From NCBI GenBank assembly GCA_947630855.1, contig CANRJF010000004.1, forward strand, positions 1-64,000: a DNA stretch of 64,000 nucleotides, given 5' to 3'. The notes beneath the pieces were generated by a model, which saw nothing but the letters and a program-made list of their open reading frames with translations, was not told where the DNA came from and did not search any database. Positions 8,552 through 18,008 of the stretch are shown piece by piece. The translations under genes were made by a program, and so were the position numbers. The stretch comes from an uncultured Lachnospiraceae bacterium. GTDB lineage: Bacteria > Bacillota > Clostridia > Lachnospirales > Lachnospiraceae. Numbering within the stretch: position 1 is the stretch's first letter; each line of letters begins with the position of its first letter.

Positions 8552-9988
8552 CTATTTCCCGATTTTTTCGTTAAATACATCTTTTAACTTTTCACAGGCT
8601 TCCATACTCTTATCATAATTTTCTTTTCGGATAGCCATCTCCATCTTTAAAACAGGATTCTTAAATTCTTTGCCCCCTTTTTGAAGCAGAACTTTAATGC
8701 TCTCCGCCAAAGTCTCCGCCTTTTCCCAGGAGCCTAACTCTATGGAAAGAATCAGCTTTTCCATTCTCTTTTCTATCTCGGTAATATTTTCCTCCGAGCC
8801 AAATTCCAGGAAATTCTCTACCTCATCCTCTTCCATATTTACGGTGAGGGTATTCCATTTATTATATGTCTCTTTCAAATCCTGGCTCTCATTTACATTC
8901 TGGCTGGTATGGACTTTGATATTGAAAGAAAAAGCGCTGCCCTTTCCTTTTTCGCTTTTTACCCGTACCGCTCCGTTCATCATCTCAACCAATTGCTTTG
9001 TAATGGAAAGCCCTAAGCCTGTTCCCCCAAAACGCCTGGTGATGGAAGCGTCCGCCTGGTTAAAACTCTCAAACAGCATATCCTGCTGCTCTTTGGAAAT
9101 GCCGATTCCCGTATCTTTCACCATAAAAAACAATTCAATTTCATCATTCACCTGCATGGTCTTATTGATATCCACGCTAATCTGCCCCATAAGGGTAAAC
9201 TTCACCGCATTGGAAAGAAGGTTATTTAGAATCTGCCCAATTCTCAGTTCATCCCCGATAATAAAACGGGGAATACTCTCATCAATATATAACCCAAGAT
9301 GAAGCTCCTTTTTATTGATTTCCGACATATGGGTGGCAATTACCTGGTCAATCATCTTATAAAAATCAAATTCTTCTTCATTTAATGAAAATTTTCCCAC
9401 TTCCATTTTGGAAAAATCAAGAATGTTATTGATAATGGCGGACATGTTGTCACAGCAATAGCGAATAATTTCCAATGTCCTTCTCTGCTGCTCATCTTCT
9501 ATCACGTCCAGCAAAGCAGTTACATGGCCCCGGATGCCGTTTACCGGCGTCCTCAGTTCATGGGTGACATTGGCGGTAAATTCGTTTCTCTGACGTTTAT
9601 TCTTTTCCTCTTCCGTTTTTAATTTTCGGATTCGCATGTCCATGTTCTTATTTCCGGTAATGTCCTCCGCAAAGAGATAGCCTGTTCCGTCTTCCCCGTA
9701 AAAAATCCGTAATTCCGCAGGAAAACAGGAGCTGTTTTTCCGGTACATAACCGTCTCTGTTCTTCCCAACAGCTTTTCTTTGCAAAATGCCTCAAATTCA
9801 CCGTGCACCACATGAAATTCCTGCCAGAAAATTCCTGTCATATTGCATTCTGTCAATTCTTCTTTTGTATAATCCAGCTTTTCCCTGGCAGATTTGTTGG
9901 CGTATAGTATCCTGCCTTCCTGGTCAAAAATAATTACCATCTCAAACATTTCTTCTATCAACGCCAAATCCATATCACACACTTTCAT
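8552..9988 (-). CDS. Cytoplasmic PAS-domain sensor histidine kinase
   Basis: A 478-residue kinase with no membrane segment. Order: PAS domain (about 1-110), HisKA dimerisation helix with phospho-His in VTHELRTPVNGIRGH, HATPase domain with NNLLSNAVKFT, DTGIG and GGTGLGLS, then about 110 extra residues. That tail (ILSIELGSWEKAETLAESIK and onward) follows the helix pattern of an HPt domain but has no His at the phosphoacceptor site. AAAGGGGC precedes the ATG. It is paralogous to the kinase at 11973-13376. The lack of a membrane anchor suggests an internal signal sensed by PAS. Confidence 0.92.
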   Translation of the reverse strand: MKVCDMDLALIEEMFEMVIIFDQEGRILYANKSAREKLDYTKEELTECNMTGIFWQEFHVVHGEFEAFCKEKLLGRTETVMYRKNSSCFPAELRIFYGEDGTGYLFAEDITGNKNMDMRIRKLKTEEEKNKRQRNEFTANVTHELRTPVNGIRGHVTALLDVIEDEQQRRTLEIIRYCCDNMSAIINNILDFSKMEVGKFSLNEEEFDFYKMIDQVIATHMSEINKKELHLGLYIDESIPRFIIGDELRIGQILNNLLSNAVKFTLMGQISVDINKTMQVNDEIELFFMVKDTGIGISKEQQDMLFESFNQADASITRRFGGTGLGLSITKQLVEMMNGAVRVKSEKGKGSAFSFNIKVHTSQNVNESQDLKETYNKWNTLTVNMEEDEVENFLEFGSEENITEIEKRMEKLILSIELGSWEKAETLAESIKVLLQKGGKEFKNPVLKMEMAIRKENYDKSMEACEKLKDVFNEKIGK

Positions 9989-10021
9989 TGCTGCCCCTTT
10001 CTTCCCATCTGTTTTGTACGG

Positions 10022-10831
10022 CTAATACAACGGCCTTTTGTATATGGAAGTCCCCAGATATTCCAGATTGGAAGATTCCGGTTCAATGGATTCCGTAAGC
10101 CCTGTAATCAGATAGCCCCCCGGCTCTAAAAATCCGTAAAGGCGGTTTATTAAATCCCTTTTCATCTCTTCAGTTAAGTACATCATAACATTCCGCAGAA
10201 AAATAACATGGAGCTTATTTTTAAACGGAAAAGGATTTACTAGGTTAAACTGGCGGAACATTACATTTTTACGAATCTCCTGTATTACCTCATACTGTTT
10301 GTGGTTTAATTTTGTAAAATAATCAGCCATCCAGTGTTTTGGAAGGTTCTCTAACTGTTTGGAGGAATATATACCCTTTAACGCCCGCTCCAGCACTTTC
10401 CTGGATAAATCCGTTGCCATAAGCCCCGTATCCCAGGCATCGTATTCCTCCCCCAGGAAATCCTTTATAATCATGGCTACGGTGTAAGCCTCTTCCCCGG
10501 AGGAAACTCCGGCACACCAGATTCTCATATTCTTTGTTGCGTTTTCCTTCTCCTTTATCTCCGGAAGAATCACATCCCGCAAAAAATCAAAATGCTCCGG
10601 CTCCCTGTAAAAATAGGTATGCTTTGTGGTAATTAAGTCAATAAAATTCTGCTCTTCCATACCTAAAATATCATATTCCACTGCATTCATATATTGGTCG
10701 TAGCTTTTGTACCCTTTGGAAACCATATAATTTTCCAGTCTTCTCTCTATCGATGCCTGCTTTGACCGCAAATCTATACCATAGCGTTCAGACACAAAAT
10801 CTACGATTCTTGAAAATTCACTGTCTGTCAT
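10022..10831 (-). CDS. cheR: CheR-type protein-glutamate methyltransferase
   Basis: A 269-residue SAM-dependent methyltransferase of the chemotaxis CheR family. The N-terminal helical domain (FSRIVDFVSERYGIDL) leads to the SAM fold with RIWCAGVSSGEEAYTVAM and VIFLRNVMMYL. CheR methylates receptor glutamates, but no chemoreceptor, CheB, CheA or CheW lies in this window. It is embedded between two kinase/HD-GYP pairs with gaps of 12 and 33 bp, so it may act on these signalling proteins or on distant receptors; that role is inference. AGAGGT precedes the ATG. Confidence 0.9.
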   Translation of the reverse strand: MTDSEFSRIVDFVSERYGIDLRSKQASIERRLENYMVSKGYKSYDQYMNAVEYDILGMEEQNFIDLITTKHTYFYREPEHFDFLRDVILPEIKEKENATKNMRIWCAGVSSGEEAYTVAMIIKDFLGEEYDAWDTGLMATDLSRKVLERALKGIYSSKQLENLPKHWMADYFTKLNHKQYEVIQEIRKNVMFRQFNLVNPFPFKNKLHVIFLRNVMMYLTEEMKRDLINRLYGFLEPGGYLITGLTESIEPESSNLEYLGTSIYKRPLY

Positions 10832-10843
10832 GGTTGGTACCTC

Positions 10844-11917
10844 TTACACTTTCATCTGCTTTTCAATTTTAAAGAATACATCCAAAATATAGGGGTCATA
10901 TTTACTGCCCCTCTCTGATTCCATAACCCGCAGAACTTCTTCCCTTGCATAAGCCGGACGGTAACAGCGGTCTTTTAACATAGAGTCAAATGTATCTGCA
11001 ATGCGCACAATCCTTGCCGGCAGGGGAATCTCCTCACCCTTAAGCCCGTCAGGATAACCGCTGCCGTCATAATTCTCATGATGGGAACGAATCACTTCCA
11101 CCGCAATTTTCATCATCAGGTTATTCTCAAAGTTATTATATACTTCTTTGATGATTTCATAACCCATAACCGGATGAGTATTTACAATGCGCCTCTCCGC
11201 CTCCGTCAGTTCTCCTTTTTTCTTAATAATTTCCCTGGGCACGGATATTTTGCCCAGATCATGAATCGCTGCCGCAGCCCGCACTGCCTCCACAAAAGCC
11301 TCGGATATCTTATTGGAATATTTTTCCGTAAAATTAAGTGCCTCCGCAATGAGCCTTGCATTTTCCGCTACATTTTCCTGATGGTCTGCTCCTCCAAATA
11401 ATTCTTCCCCTTCCCCCAGGCGGGAAATCACCGTCAATAATCTTTTCTGTTCCTCCGCAAAAGCCTTTGCCTGTTCACTGATGATTTTATTCATCCGCTT
11501 CTTATCGGCCTCTATCCGTTTCTGCTTCGCGTAAATGCGCATATGCTTATTGATAATCAGTTCCATATCGTCATAATGGAAGGGTTTTCCGATAAAATCG
11601 ATTCCGCCGGATTCATATGCTTTCCGCCTGTCTTCTATGGTATTATTGGAAGAAATAAATATGATGGGTATCTCTTTTGTCTCGTGGAATCCCTTTAAAA
11701 CATCGCAAAGCTGATACCCGTCCACCTCCGGCATGACAATATCCAAAAGCACCATCTGGGGCATTTCCACATAGAACTGGTCCACCGCCGCCTTGGCGCT
11801 GGATGCCGTCAGGGCCTTGTAGCCCATTTTTTCCACACATCTTTTTAGAACAGTAACGTTCATATCCGTATCGTCCACAATCAGTATCTTTGGTACTTTT
11901 CCATCAACTAGTTCCAT
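10844..11917 (-). CDS. Response regulator with canonical HD-GYP domain
   Basis: A 357-residue paralogue of the regulator at 7453-8535. Receiver: KILIVDDTDMN, phospho-Asp in MVLLDIVMPEVDG, GKPF. Output: HDLGKISVP, THPVMGYEII, RSHHENYDGSGYPDGLKGEEIPL and IADTFDSM, which keep the metal ligands and the phosphate-contacting Lys expected of an active cyclic di-GMP phosphodiesterase. AGGAGC precedes the ATG. It is downstream of the kinase at 11973-13376 and 12 bp upstream of cheR. This is the regulator of the operon more likely to be enzymatically active. Confidence 0.92.
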   Translation of the reverse strand: MELVDGKVPKILIVDDTDMNVTVLKRCVEKMGYKALTASSAKAAVDQFYVEMPQMVLLDIVMPEVDGYQLCDVLKGFHETKEIPIIFISSNNTIEDRRKAYESGGIDFIGKPFHYDDMELIINKHMRIYAKQKRIEADKKRMNKIISEQAKAFAEEQKRLLTVISRLGEGEELFGGADHQENVAENARLIAEALNFTEKYSNKISEAFVEAVRAAAAIHDLGKISVPREIIKKKGELTEAERRIVNTHPVMGYEIIKEVYNNFENNLMMKIAVEVIRSHHENYDGSGYPDGLKGEEIPLPARIVRIADTFDSMLKDRCYRPAYAREEVLRVMESERGSKYDPYILDVFFKIEKQMKV

Positions 11918-11972
11918 AAAGTCCGCTCCTAATCTTCCTGCACCGCCTTTGCCAGCTCATCACTGACAATTT

Positions 11973-13376
11973 TTAATCCCTGAATACTCTATCATAATTC
12001 TCCTTGCGCACAGACATCTGCATACGGAAAATCTTATTTACCAATTCCTTGGGAGCGCCTTCGCAAAGTTTTTTCAAATTGGCTGCAAACTGTTCCGCCT
12101 TCTCCCAGTTTCCCATCTCGATGCATAAGGTAAGCCTTTCCACATTTCTTCCTATCTCGGTCATATTCTCCTTGCTGCCAAACTGGTAAAGTTTCTCCAC
12201 GTCCACCGTATCCTGGGTGTTCTGAATCTGCGCCCGCAATTCATCCACCAGGGTAATTTTCTCCAATTCCTCATGTTCTTCCCCGCTGTCGTCGTCCATG
12301 TCCAAAAGAAGGGTAAAACGGAAGGTGGAGCCTTTTCCCTTTTCACTTTCCAGGTCAATAGTGCCGTGCATCAGATCAATCAACTGTTTACAAACGTAAA
12401 GCCCTAATCCTGTGCCGCCAAACTGCCTGGTAACAGAGCCGTCCACCTGGGAAAAACTCTTAAACATTTTCTCTTTCTCCGCGGGAGTAACGCCTATTCC
12501 CGTATCTATTACAAAAAATGTAAGCTCCACCTGATGGTTTTTCTGCATGGTACGATACACTTCAATTCTCACATAACCGATAGATGTAAACTTTACTGCG
12601 TTGCTTACCAGATTGTTTAAAATCTGGCCGATACGCAAATCATCCCCGATAAGGGTCTTTGGTATATCGTCCGACACATAGGACGAAAGGGTGATTCCCT
12701 TGCCGTTGGCAATGGTGATGCTGGTATCCACCACATTTTTTACACATTGGCGGATATCAAAAGGCGCTTCCGTAATTTCAAATTTACCTGCTTCAATTTT
12801 GGAGAAATCCAGCATGTTGCTGATAATCTTTTCCATATTGCAGCAGCAATTCAGCACAATATCCATGACTTTTTTATGCTCGGAATCTTCCTCCTGTTCT
12901 ATCAGGTTTAATATATGGCCTTTTATTCCGTTTACCGGCGTCCTAAGCTCATGGGTAACGTTGGCAACAAATTCGTTCCTGGATTTGATACTGGCTTTAA
13001 TCTGGGACTCCGCCTTTACAAGCTGCACAATGGCATCTTCCGTCTTCTGAAGGTTATAAATGGCAGCCACATTGACACTCACATCCTCCTTCACCAAAAC
13101 CCTGGCACATCTTAACAGGGCAGAAAAGCATGTCCCGTTGGAGCGGTAGACTACCGTATGTACTTCCCGTCCGTTTATCTTTTCCACACGGGATTCTATG
13201 TCCATATCCTGGGGAAACATAGGCTTACAAATCTGACGGATATTGGTATTCTGCTGCTGATACCCCAGTTCTTCTTCCCCGTTTTGACTAATGTAAAGCA
13301 AAGACCCCTGGTTATCAAATACAACTGTCATACCATACTGATTCTTTAAAAGATTCTGAATTGTACCTGCATTCAT
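11973..13376 (-). CDS. Cytoplasmic PAS-domain histidine kinase, 3' end frameshifted
   Basis: A kinase of 467 residues as read. Order: PAS domain, HisKA (VTHELRTPVNGIKGH), HATPase (NNLVSNAVKFT, DTGIG, GGTGLGL) and a C-terminal pseudo-HPt region lacking the His. The frame ends abruptly after RKENYDRVFRD. The +1 frame from the same point reads SIQGLKIVSDELAKAVQED and ends at TAG (11931-11929), matching the paralogous kinase tail after RKENYD and leaving only 11 bp to the next start. A single missing base near 11990 is inferred. Start ATG 13376 is preferred over GTG 13385 because GGAAAGGG is better spaced. It is the first gene of the signalling operon. Confidence 0.88.
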   Translation of the reverse strand: MNAGTIQNLLKNQYGMTVVFDNQGSLLYISQNGEEELGYQQQNTNIRQICKPMFPQDMDIESRVEKINGREVHTVVYRSNGTCFSALLRCARVLVKEDVSVNVAAIYNLQKTEDAIVQLVKAESQIKASIKSRNEFVANVTHELRTPVNGIKGHILNLIEQEEDSEHKKVMDIVLNCCCNMEKIISNMLDFSKIEAGKFEITEAPFDIRQCVKNVVDTSITIANGKGITLSSYVSDDIPKTLIGDDLRIGQILNNLVSNAVKFTSIGYVRIEVYRTMQKNHQVELTFFVIDTGIGVTPAEKEKMFKSFSQVDGSVTRQFGGTGLGLYVCKQLIDLMHGTIDLESEKGKGSTFRFTLLLDMDDDSGEEHEELEKITLVDELRAQIQNTQDTVDVEKLYQFGSKENMTEIGRNVERLTLCIEMGNWEKAEQFAANLKKLCEGAPKELVNKIFRMQMSVRKENYDRVFRD

Positions 13377-13419
13377 AATAATCACAATCCCTTTCCTGAT
13401 AAACTCCCAACTTGTCTAT

Positions 13420-13449
13420 ATTTTACTCTGAATGACATTCATTTGTCAA
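13420..13449 (-). promoter_or_regulatory. Putative promoter of the kinase/HD-GYP operon
   Basis: On the minus strand a perfect TTGACA (13449-13444), an 18-bp spacer and TAAAAT (13425-13420). The spacer contains the palindrome GAATGACATTC (13430-13440), a possible operator. It begins 17 bp past the GH3 stop and lies about 45 bp upstream of the kinase start. Confidence 0.6.
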
Positions 13450-13465
13450 TGGATAGCAGGGCAAA

Positions 13466-15875
13466 TCAGGATTTCCACACTGTCTCCACCAAACGGCAGA
13501 CACACTTTTTCAAATCGTTTACAGAAAGCGTCCCCTCATTTAATTCCCGGCGTAAATTTTCCAAATCTAAAGGCACTCCCGGCATTACAATATCATTTCC
13601 CGCCCGCATACAGCCGGAGGCGGTACAGTCCGGCCCGTTTATGGTTGTATACCAGTCCGTCATAATCAGGCCTTTAAAATCCCATTCATTTCTGGCAAGT
13701 TTCGTGCAAAGGTCAAAATTATTGGCGGCATGAACGCCGTTGATTAAGTTGTAACTGGTCATCATGGACATGGGCTGTGATTTTATCACCGCAATTTCAA
13801 ACCCTTTTAAATAAATTTCCCGCAAAACGCGCTCAGAAATCACGGTATTGGAGTGGATTCTGTTATCCTCCTGGTTGTTGCAGGCAAAATGTTTAATGGT
13901 AGTGCCGCATCCCTTAAGGCCCTGAACGCCCTGTGTAATAGCCGCCGCCATTTCCCCGGACAACACAGGGTCTTCCCCGAAATACTCAAAATTCCTGCAT
14001 TTCCTCTGCCACGGCCTCCCCCACTTCTTTTAATATCTCCGTATCCCAGGTCTGGGCCAACAGCGTCCCCACAGGAAAAGCCGTAGCGTACTGATAATAT
14101 TTTTCCCCCTCCGGCTCCTTGTAATCCCTGCACAAAAATCCTCTCTCAATGCTTTTCTCAAAGGGTTCCGGCACAATCTTTCCGTCTTTTACAAAATACG
14201 TCTGCTGCAGCCTGAGCCCCGCAGGGCCGTCTGCAAGCACAATATAGGAAAGTCCCTTTTCTTTTGCACACCCGCAGGTCTGGGCAGCGGAGCCGGGCAC
14301 CGAAAATCCTGCCGCTCCAAGATTGCCGCTGTCGGCATCTCCCACAACTTCCCCTGCCGCAAGGCGGATTAACTGTTCCTGGGTAAGGGTATTCACAAAC
14401 TCCTTTGCTTTTTCGGAAATTTTCTCTGATTCCGTCCCGTAAACCATATTCCGGCAGACCATGTCTTTTGCCCCAAGGAAAATGTCCGGTTTGTGCTCTG
14501 CATCTTTCATCCACTGCCCGCGGCGCGCTTCCATAAGTTCCACGGGAGCGTTTAATTCTGTCAGTTCCTGCTTCAGGGGACAGATATTCTGGGTTTTTAC
14601 CATAACAAAATCATCCTGCATTTTAACGGAAGCGGCAAAAGAAGAAGACTCTAAACTGCTTCCCACAAAAATGCCGTAAATCCCCTGCTCTAACACCCAG
14701 CCCGGCACGCTTTCATCATAGGAAGACATGGCATACACAGGAAAACGTATTTCAAACTGCTGCCGTTCCCCCGCCTCCAGGCTTTTTGTCTTGGCAAATC
14801 CCACCAGTCTGCGGTACTCTTTTTTCATCTTTCCCTGAGGGCAGGAAACATACACCTGAACCACTTCCCTGCCGCCCCGGTTTCCAGTGTTTGTAACGGC
14901 TATATCCAAACCGATTTCGGCATGATCCGTACCCAAATCGTAATGTTTCATGCCGATGGTCTCTATTTTAAATTCCGTATATGACAAACCAAATCCAAAA
15001 CCAAAGCGTACCGGGACTTCAAAACTGTCAAAATACCGGTATCCTACGAAAATACCTTCCTCGTATTTCTCCACGCTCACATTTTTGTTGTTGTGGGAAA
15101 ATGTAGCGGAATTAGGATAATCCCCGTAATGGAGAGCCCATGTGCCCGTTAATTTCCCGCTGGGGCTTACCTTGCCGGAAATCACATCCGCCAGGGCGTT
15201 TCCCCCCTCGCAGCCGGGCTGGGAAACCTGTATGAGCCCCCGGATATTTTTATATTCATCCAGGAAAGATAAATCCACCACGCCTCCCGTATTCAAAAGC
15301 AGCACCACATTTTCGTACAGGCTGCAGATTTCACTAAGGAGTCTTGCCTCCTCTTCCGTTAAATAATAATCCCCTTTTTTATCATAGCGGTCACAGCCTT
15401 CCCCTGCCACCCGGCTTAACACATAAATTGCGGTATCCCCGTCTGTTTTCTTTGGCATTTCCCCGGCAGGATACAAAAACGGAATGGAAACATAAGCATC
15501 AAACAGAGATGCCTCCTCTTCCGTCTTTTTCCAAATGGCCTGCTTCCACTCTTTCCGCCTTCTGTCAAATTCCTCCTCATATGCCATAAGCCAGTCTTCT
15601 GTTGTAATGGTATAACCTGCCTCTTTTAACCCCTGGTATATGCTGACGCTGTACCGTTCATTTACATCCCCGGAACCTGTGCCTCCCTTAATGGTTTTCC
15701 CCGCTCCTGCCCCGTAAAGGGCAATTTTTTTCTCCAAAGGTATGGGCAGTATTCCTCCCTCATTTTTTAAAAGGACAATTCCTTCCGCCGCTGCCCTTCT
15801 TGCCGTTTTTCTGTGAAGAATTTCATATTCTCTTTCCTCGCTGCTTTTTGTTCCTGTAAATGTATTTGTCTCCAT
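13466..15875 (-). pseudogene. GH3 beta-glucosidase with reversed domain order, broken by an internal deletion
   Basis: The first 629 codons hold the C-terminal-type GH3 domains (GIVLLKNEGGILPI, fibronectin-like part) followed by the start of the TIM barrel (LADGPAGLRLQ). The frame then stops at EEMQEF (13986). In another frame EYFGEDPVLSGEMAAAI leads through TTIKHFACNNQE to the nucleophile Asp in GLIMTDWYTT and ends at 13466. The family pattern between the two (a substrate-binding LAPGMNIHRNP...GRNFEY segment) is missing. Both flanks would contain GCAGGAATTT, so a microhomology deletion of roughly 60-70 nt is inferred. AGGAGGCG precedes the ATG. Swapped-domain GH3 enzymes are known in rumen and gut Firmicutes. 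No signal peptide is seen. Confidence 0.85.
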
Positions 15876-15896
15876 AAGACGCCTCCTATTCCACTT

Positions 15897-16508
15897 TTAC
15901 ATTTCATCCATTTCCCGCATTTTCTTCCTGGCAGCCTCTTCCAGAAGCTCCACACATTCCTCCACGGAAAAAACGCCCCTGTTTATCATTAAATCCTTGG
16001 ATTCCTTTCTGTCCCACTTGCCGTCAGAATAGTAATTGTAATAATCCCTTCTTGCAGCATCCATTTTTTTCACAAGACGCCTTGCAGACTTTTCGTCAAT
16101 GTTATGCTTATTTTTAATGATATTCACCCTGTCCTCTAAGGGAGCATAAATAAACACTTTCAGGCAGTTTTCCTTATCTTTTAAAATATAATCTCCCAGG
16201 CGTCCCACAATAATACAGTTGCCGGTTTCTCCCAGATTGTGAATAATTTCCGACTGAAGCTTAAACAATTCGTCACTTTTAGAAAAAGTAAGCCTTCCCA
16301 GCACATGGTAAGGCCCTAAAAATTTTTCAATTAGATTTTCGTCCGCAGGCGCCAGTTCTCCCACTTCAATTCCCCGCTGCTCTGCCGCAAGGGCAAGCAT
16401 ATCCTTATCGTACAGGGAAAAACCCAGACGTTCCGACAACTGTTTTCCGATTTCATGTCCCTCTGCCCCAAACTCCCTGGCAATGGTAATCACAAGTTTT
16501 CTGCCCAT
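15897..16508 (-). CDS. Cytidylate kinase-like family protein
   Basis: A 203-residue P-loop-type protein of the cytidylate kinase-like family. The N-terminus ITIAREFGAEGHEIGKQL replaces the classic GxxxxGKS loop, as is normal for this group; YDKDML and IIVGRLGDYIL are family segments. The DAARRDYYNYYSDGKW stretch near residue 150 resembles the lid region. The substrate of this subgroup is not established, so CMP kinase activity is only a guess. AAGGAG precedes the ATG; it ends 22 bp before the GH3 gene and follows the amidotransferase by 33 bp. Confidence 0.85.
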   Translation of the reverse strand: MGRKLVITIAREFGAEGHEIGKQLSERLGFSLYDKDMLALAAEQRGIEVGELAPADENLIEKFLGPYHVLGRLTFSKSDELFKLQSEIIHNLGETGNCIIVGRLGDYILKDKENCLKVFIYAPLEDRVNIIKNKHNIDEKSARRLVKKMDAARRDYYNYYSDGKWDRKESKDLMINRGVFSVEECVELLEEAARKKMREMDEM

Positions 16509-16541
16509 ATCTTATCTCCTTTTCCATATTATGTGAAGTTT

Positions 16542-17243
16542 TTACATACAGGCTTCCACAAAAACCTGAAACAGCCGTTTAGAAGCCGCATCTTTCTTGT
16601 ACATAAATTCAGGATGCCACTGCACGCCCACAATAAACTTAGCCTCCGGCATAAAAACCGCTTCAATAAGCCCGTCTTCGGAAATCGCCATGGGAAGCAG
16701 TTCCTGTGCCAGGCGGTCCACCGCCTGATGATGGTAACTGTTCACCTTCAGGCGGCTGCATTTTAACCATTTTTCCAAAGGCGTACCGGATAAAATATCC
16801 ACCGCATGGCAGTACCTGTCATAAGGAGGCTCCATATGATGTTCCACCTTACAGTTATATTCCTCCTCCAAATCCTGATACAGCGTACCGCCGTAATAAA
16901 CATTCATAAACTGAATCCCCCGGCAGATACCGAAAACCGGTTTATCCCTTTTAACTGCCAGTTCAAAAACCTTTTTTTCCAAATCGTCCCGCATAGAACA
17001 GACCGGCCCGCAAAAATGGCTTTTCTCCTTCCCGTAAAGGTCAGGATTTATGTCCTGCCCTCCGGTAAAAAGGAATCCGTCACATATTTCAACCAGCCGG
17101 GACAGAGAAGCTTTATCGGAGGTAAAAGGGAGAATCATCGGAATCCCTCCTGCCTTTTGTATGCCCTCCATGTACCCCGGTACCATCCAGATACTGTCTC
17201 TTTTTTCATCCCAAAGGGGAATTACGCCAATGGTTGGTTTCAT
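16542..17243 (-). CDS. Class I glutamine amidotransferase-like gamma-glutamyl hydrolase (peptidase C26)
   Basis: A 233-residue member of the PuuD-like gamma-glutamyl-gamma-aminobutyrate hydrolase group. The triad is visible: nucleophile Cys in FGICRGIQFMN, and His and Glu in VQWHPEF. FLFTGGQDINPDLYG supports the assignment. Its position directly after the amino acid ABC transporter suggests it degrades an imported gamma-glutamyl compound; this is inference. ATG 17243 is chosen over GTG 17252 because AGGTGAT is better placed for it. It follows the transporter ATPase by 9 bp. Confidence 0.88.
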   Translation of the reverse strand: MKPTIGVIPLWDEKRDSIWMVPGYMEGIQKAGGIPMILPFTSDKASLSRLVEICDGFLFTGGQDINPDLYGKEKSHFCGPVCSMRDDLEKKVFELAVKRDKPVFGICRGIQFMNVYYGGTLYQDLEEEYNCKVEHHMEPPYDRYCHAVDILSGTPLEKWLKCSRLKVNSYHHQAVDRLAQELLPMAISEDGLIEAVFMPEAKFIVGVQWHPEFMYKKDAASKRLFQVFVEACM

Positions 17244-17252
17244 ATCTATCAC

Positions 17253-18008
17253 CTACAATACTTTATTTAGAAAACTGATTGTCCTTGATTCTTTCGTATG
17301 GTTAAATATTTCATCCGGCGTGCCCTGCTCCACGATATAGCCGTCATCCATAAAATAGATTCTGTCCGCTACTTCCCTGGCAAACCCCATCTCATGGGTG
17401 ACAATCACCATAGTCATGCCTTCCTCTGCCAGTTCCTTCATAACATCCAGCACTTCCCCTACCATCTCCGGGTCAAGGGCGGAGGTAGGCTCATCAAAAA
17501 GCATCACATCCGGGTTCATAGCCAGTGACCTGGCAATGGCGCAGCGCTGCTTCTGTCCCCCGGAAAGCTGGCTGGGATAGGCATCTGCCTTTTCTCTTAA
17601 TCCCACCCTCTCCAAAAGCTCCAGGGCCTTCTCTTTTGCCTCTTCTTTAGTCATTTTCTTAAGCATCACCGGGGCAAGAGTGATATTGTCTAATATGGTG
17701 AGATTGGAAAACAGGTTAAAATGCTGGAATACCATGCCGATATTTTCCCTGGCTTTATTGATATTGATTTTTTTGTCCGTCATCACCTGGCCGTCAATGC
17801 ATATTTTCCCGGCATTGGCTTCCTCCAAACGGTTTAAGCACCGCAGGAACGTGCTTTTCCCGGAGCCGGAAGGACCGATTAAACATACAACCTCCCCTTC
17901 CTTTACTTCCATGTCCATGCTCTTTAGCACTTCCAATTCTCCGAAACATTTATTAAGCCCCTCTACTTTAATCTTTACTTCCTGAGATTTCCTGGATTTA
18001 TCTGCCAT
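17253..18008 (-). CDS. glnQ: Polar amino acid ABC transporter, ATP-binding protein
   Basis: A 251-residue ABC ATPase that powers amino acid import. Walker [11 protein letters not shown]-loop VFQHFNLF, signature LSGGQKQR, Walker [15 protein letters not shown] and switch His in IVTHEMGFA are intact. It resembles GlnQ/HisP proteins. An unusual charged lead of about ten residues ([10 protein letters not shown]) precedes the domain. Its start overlaps the permease gene by 11 bp, indicating translational coupling. Substrate specificity within polar amino acids cannot be told from the sequence. Confidence 0.93.
   Translation of the reverse strand: MADKSRKSQEVKIKVEGLNKCFGELEVLKSMDMEVKEGEVVCLIGPSGSGKSTFLRCLNRLEEANAGKICIDGQVMTDKKININKARENIGMVFQHFNLFSNLTILDNITLAPVMLKKMTKEEAKEKALELLERVGLREKADAYPSQLSGGQKQRCAIARSLAMNPDVMLFDEPTSALDPEMVGEVLDVMKELAEEGMTMVIVTHEMGFAREVADRIYFMDDGYIVEQGTPDEIFNHTKESRTISFLNKVL

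Noticed and set aside
11973-12000. Programmed frameshift in the second kinase
   Set aside because: No slippery heptamer or downstream structure was seen; a single-base loss explains the data.
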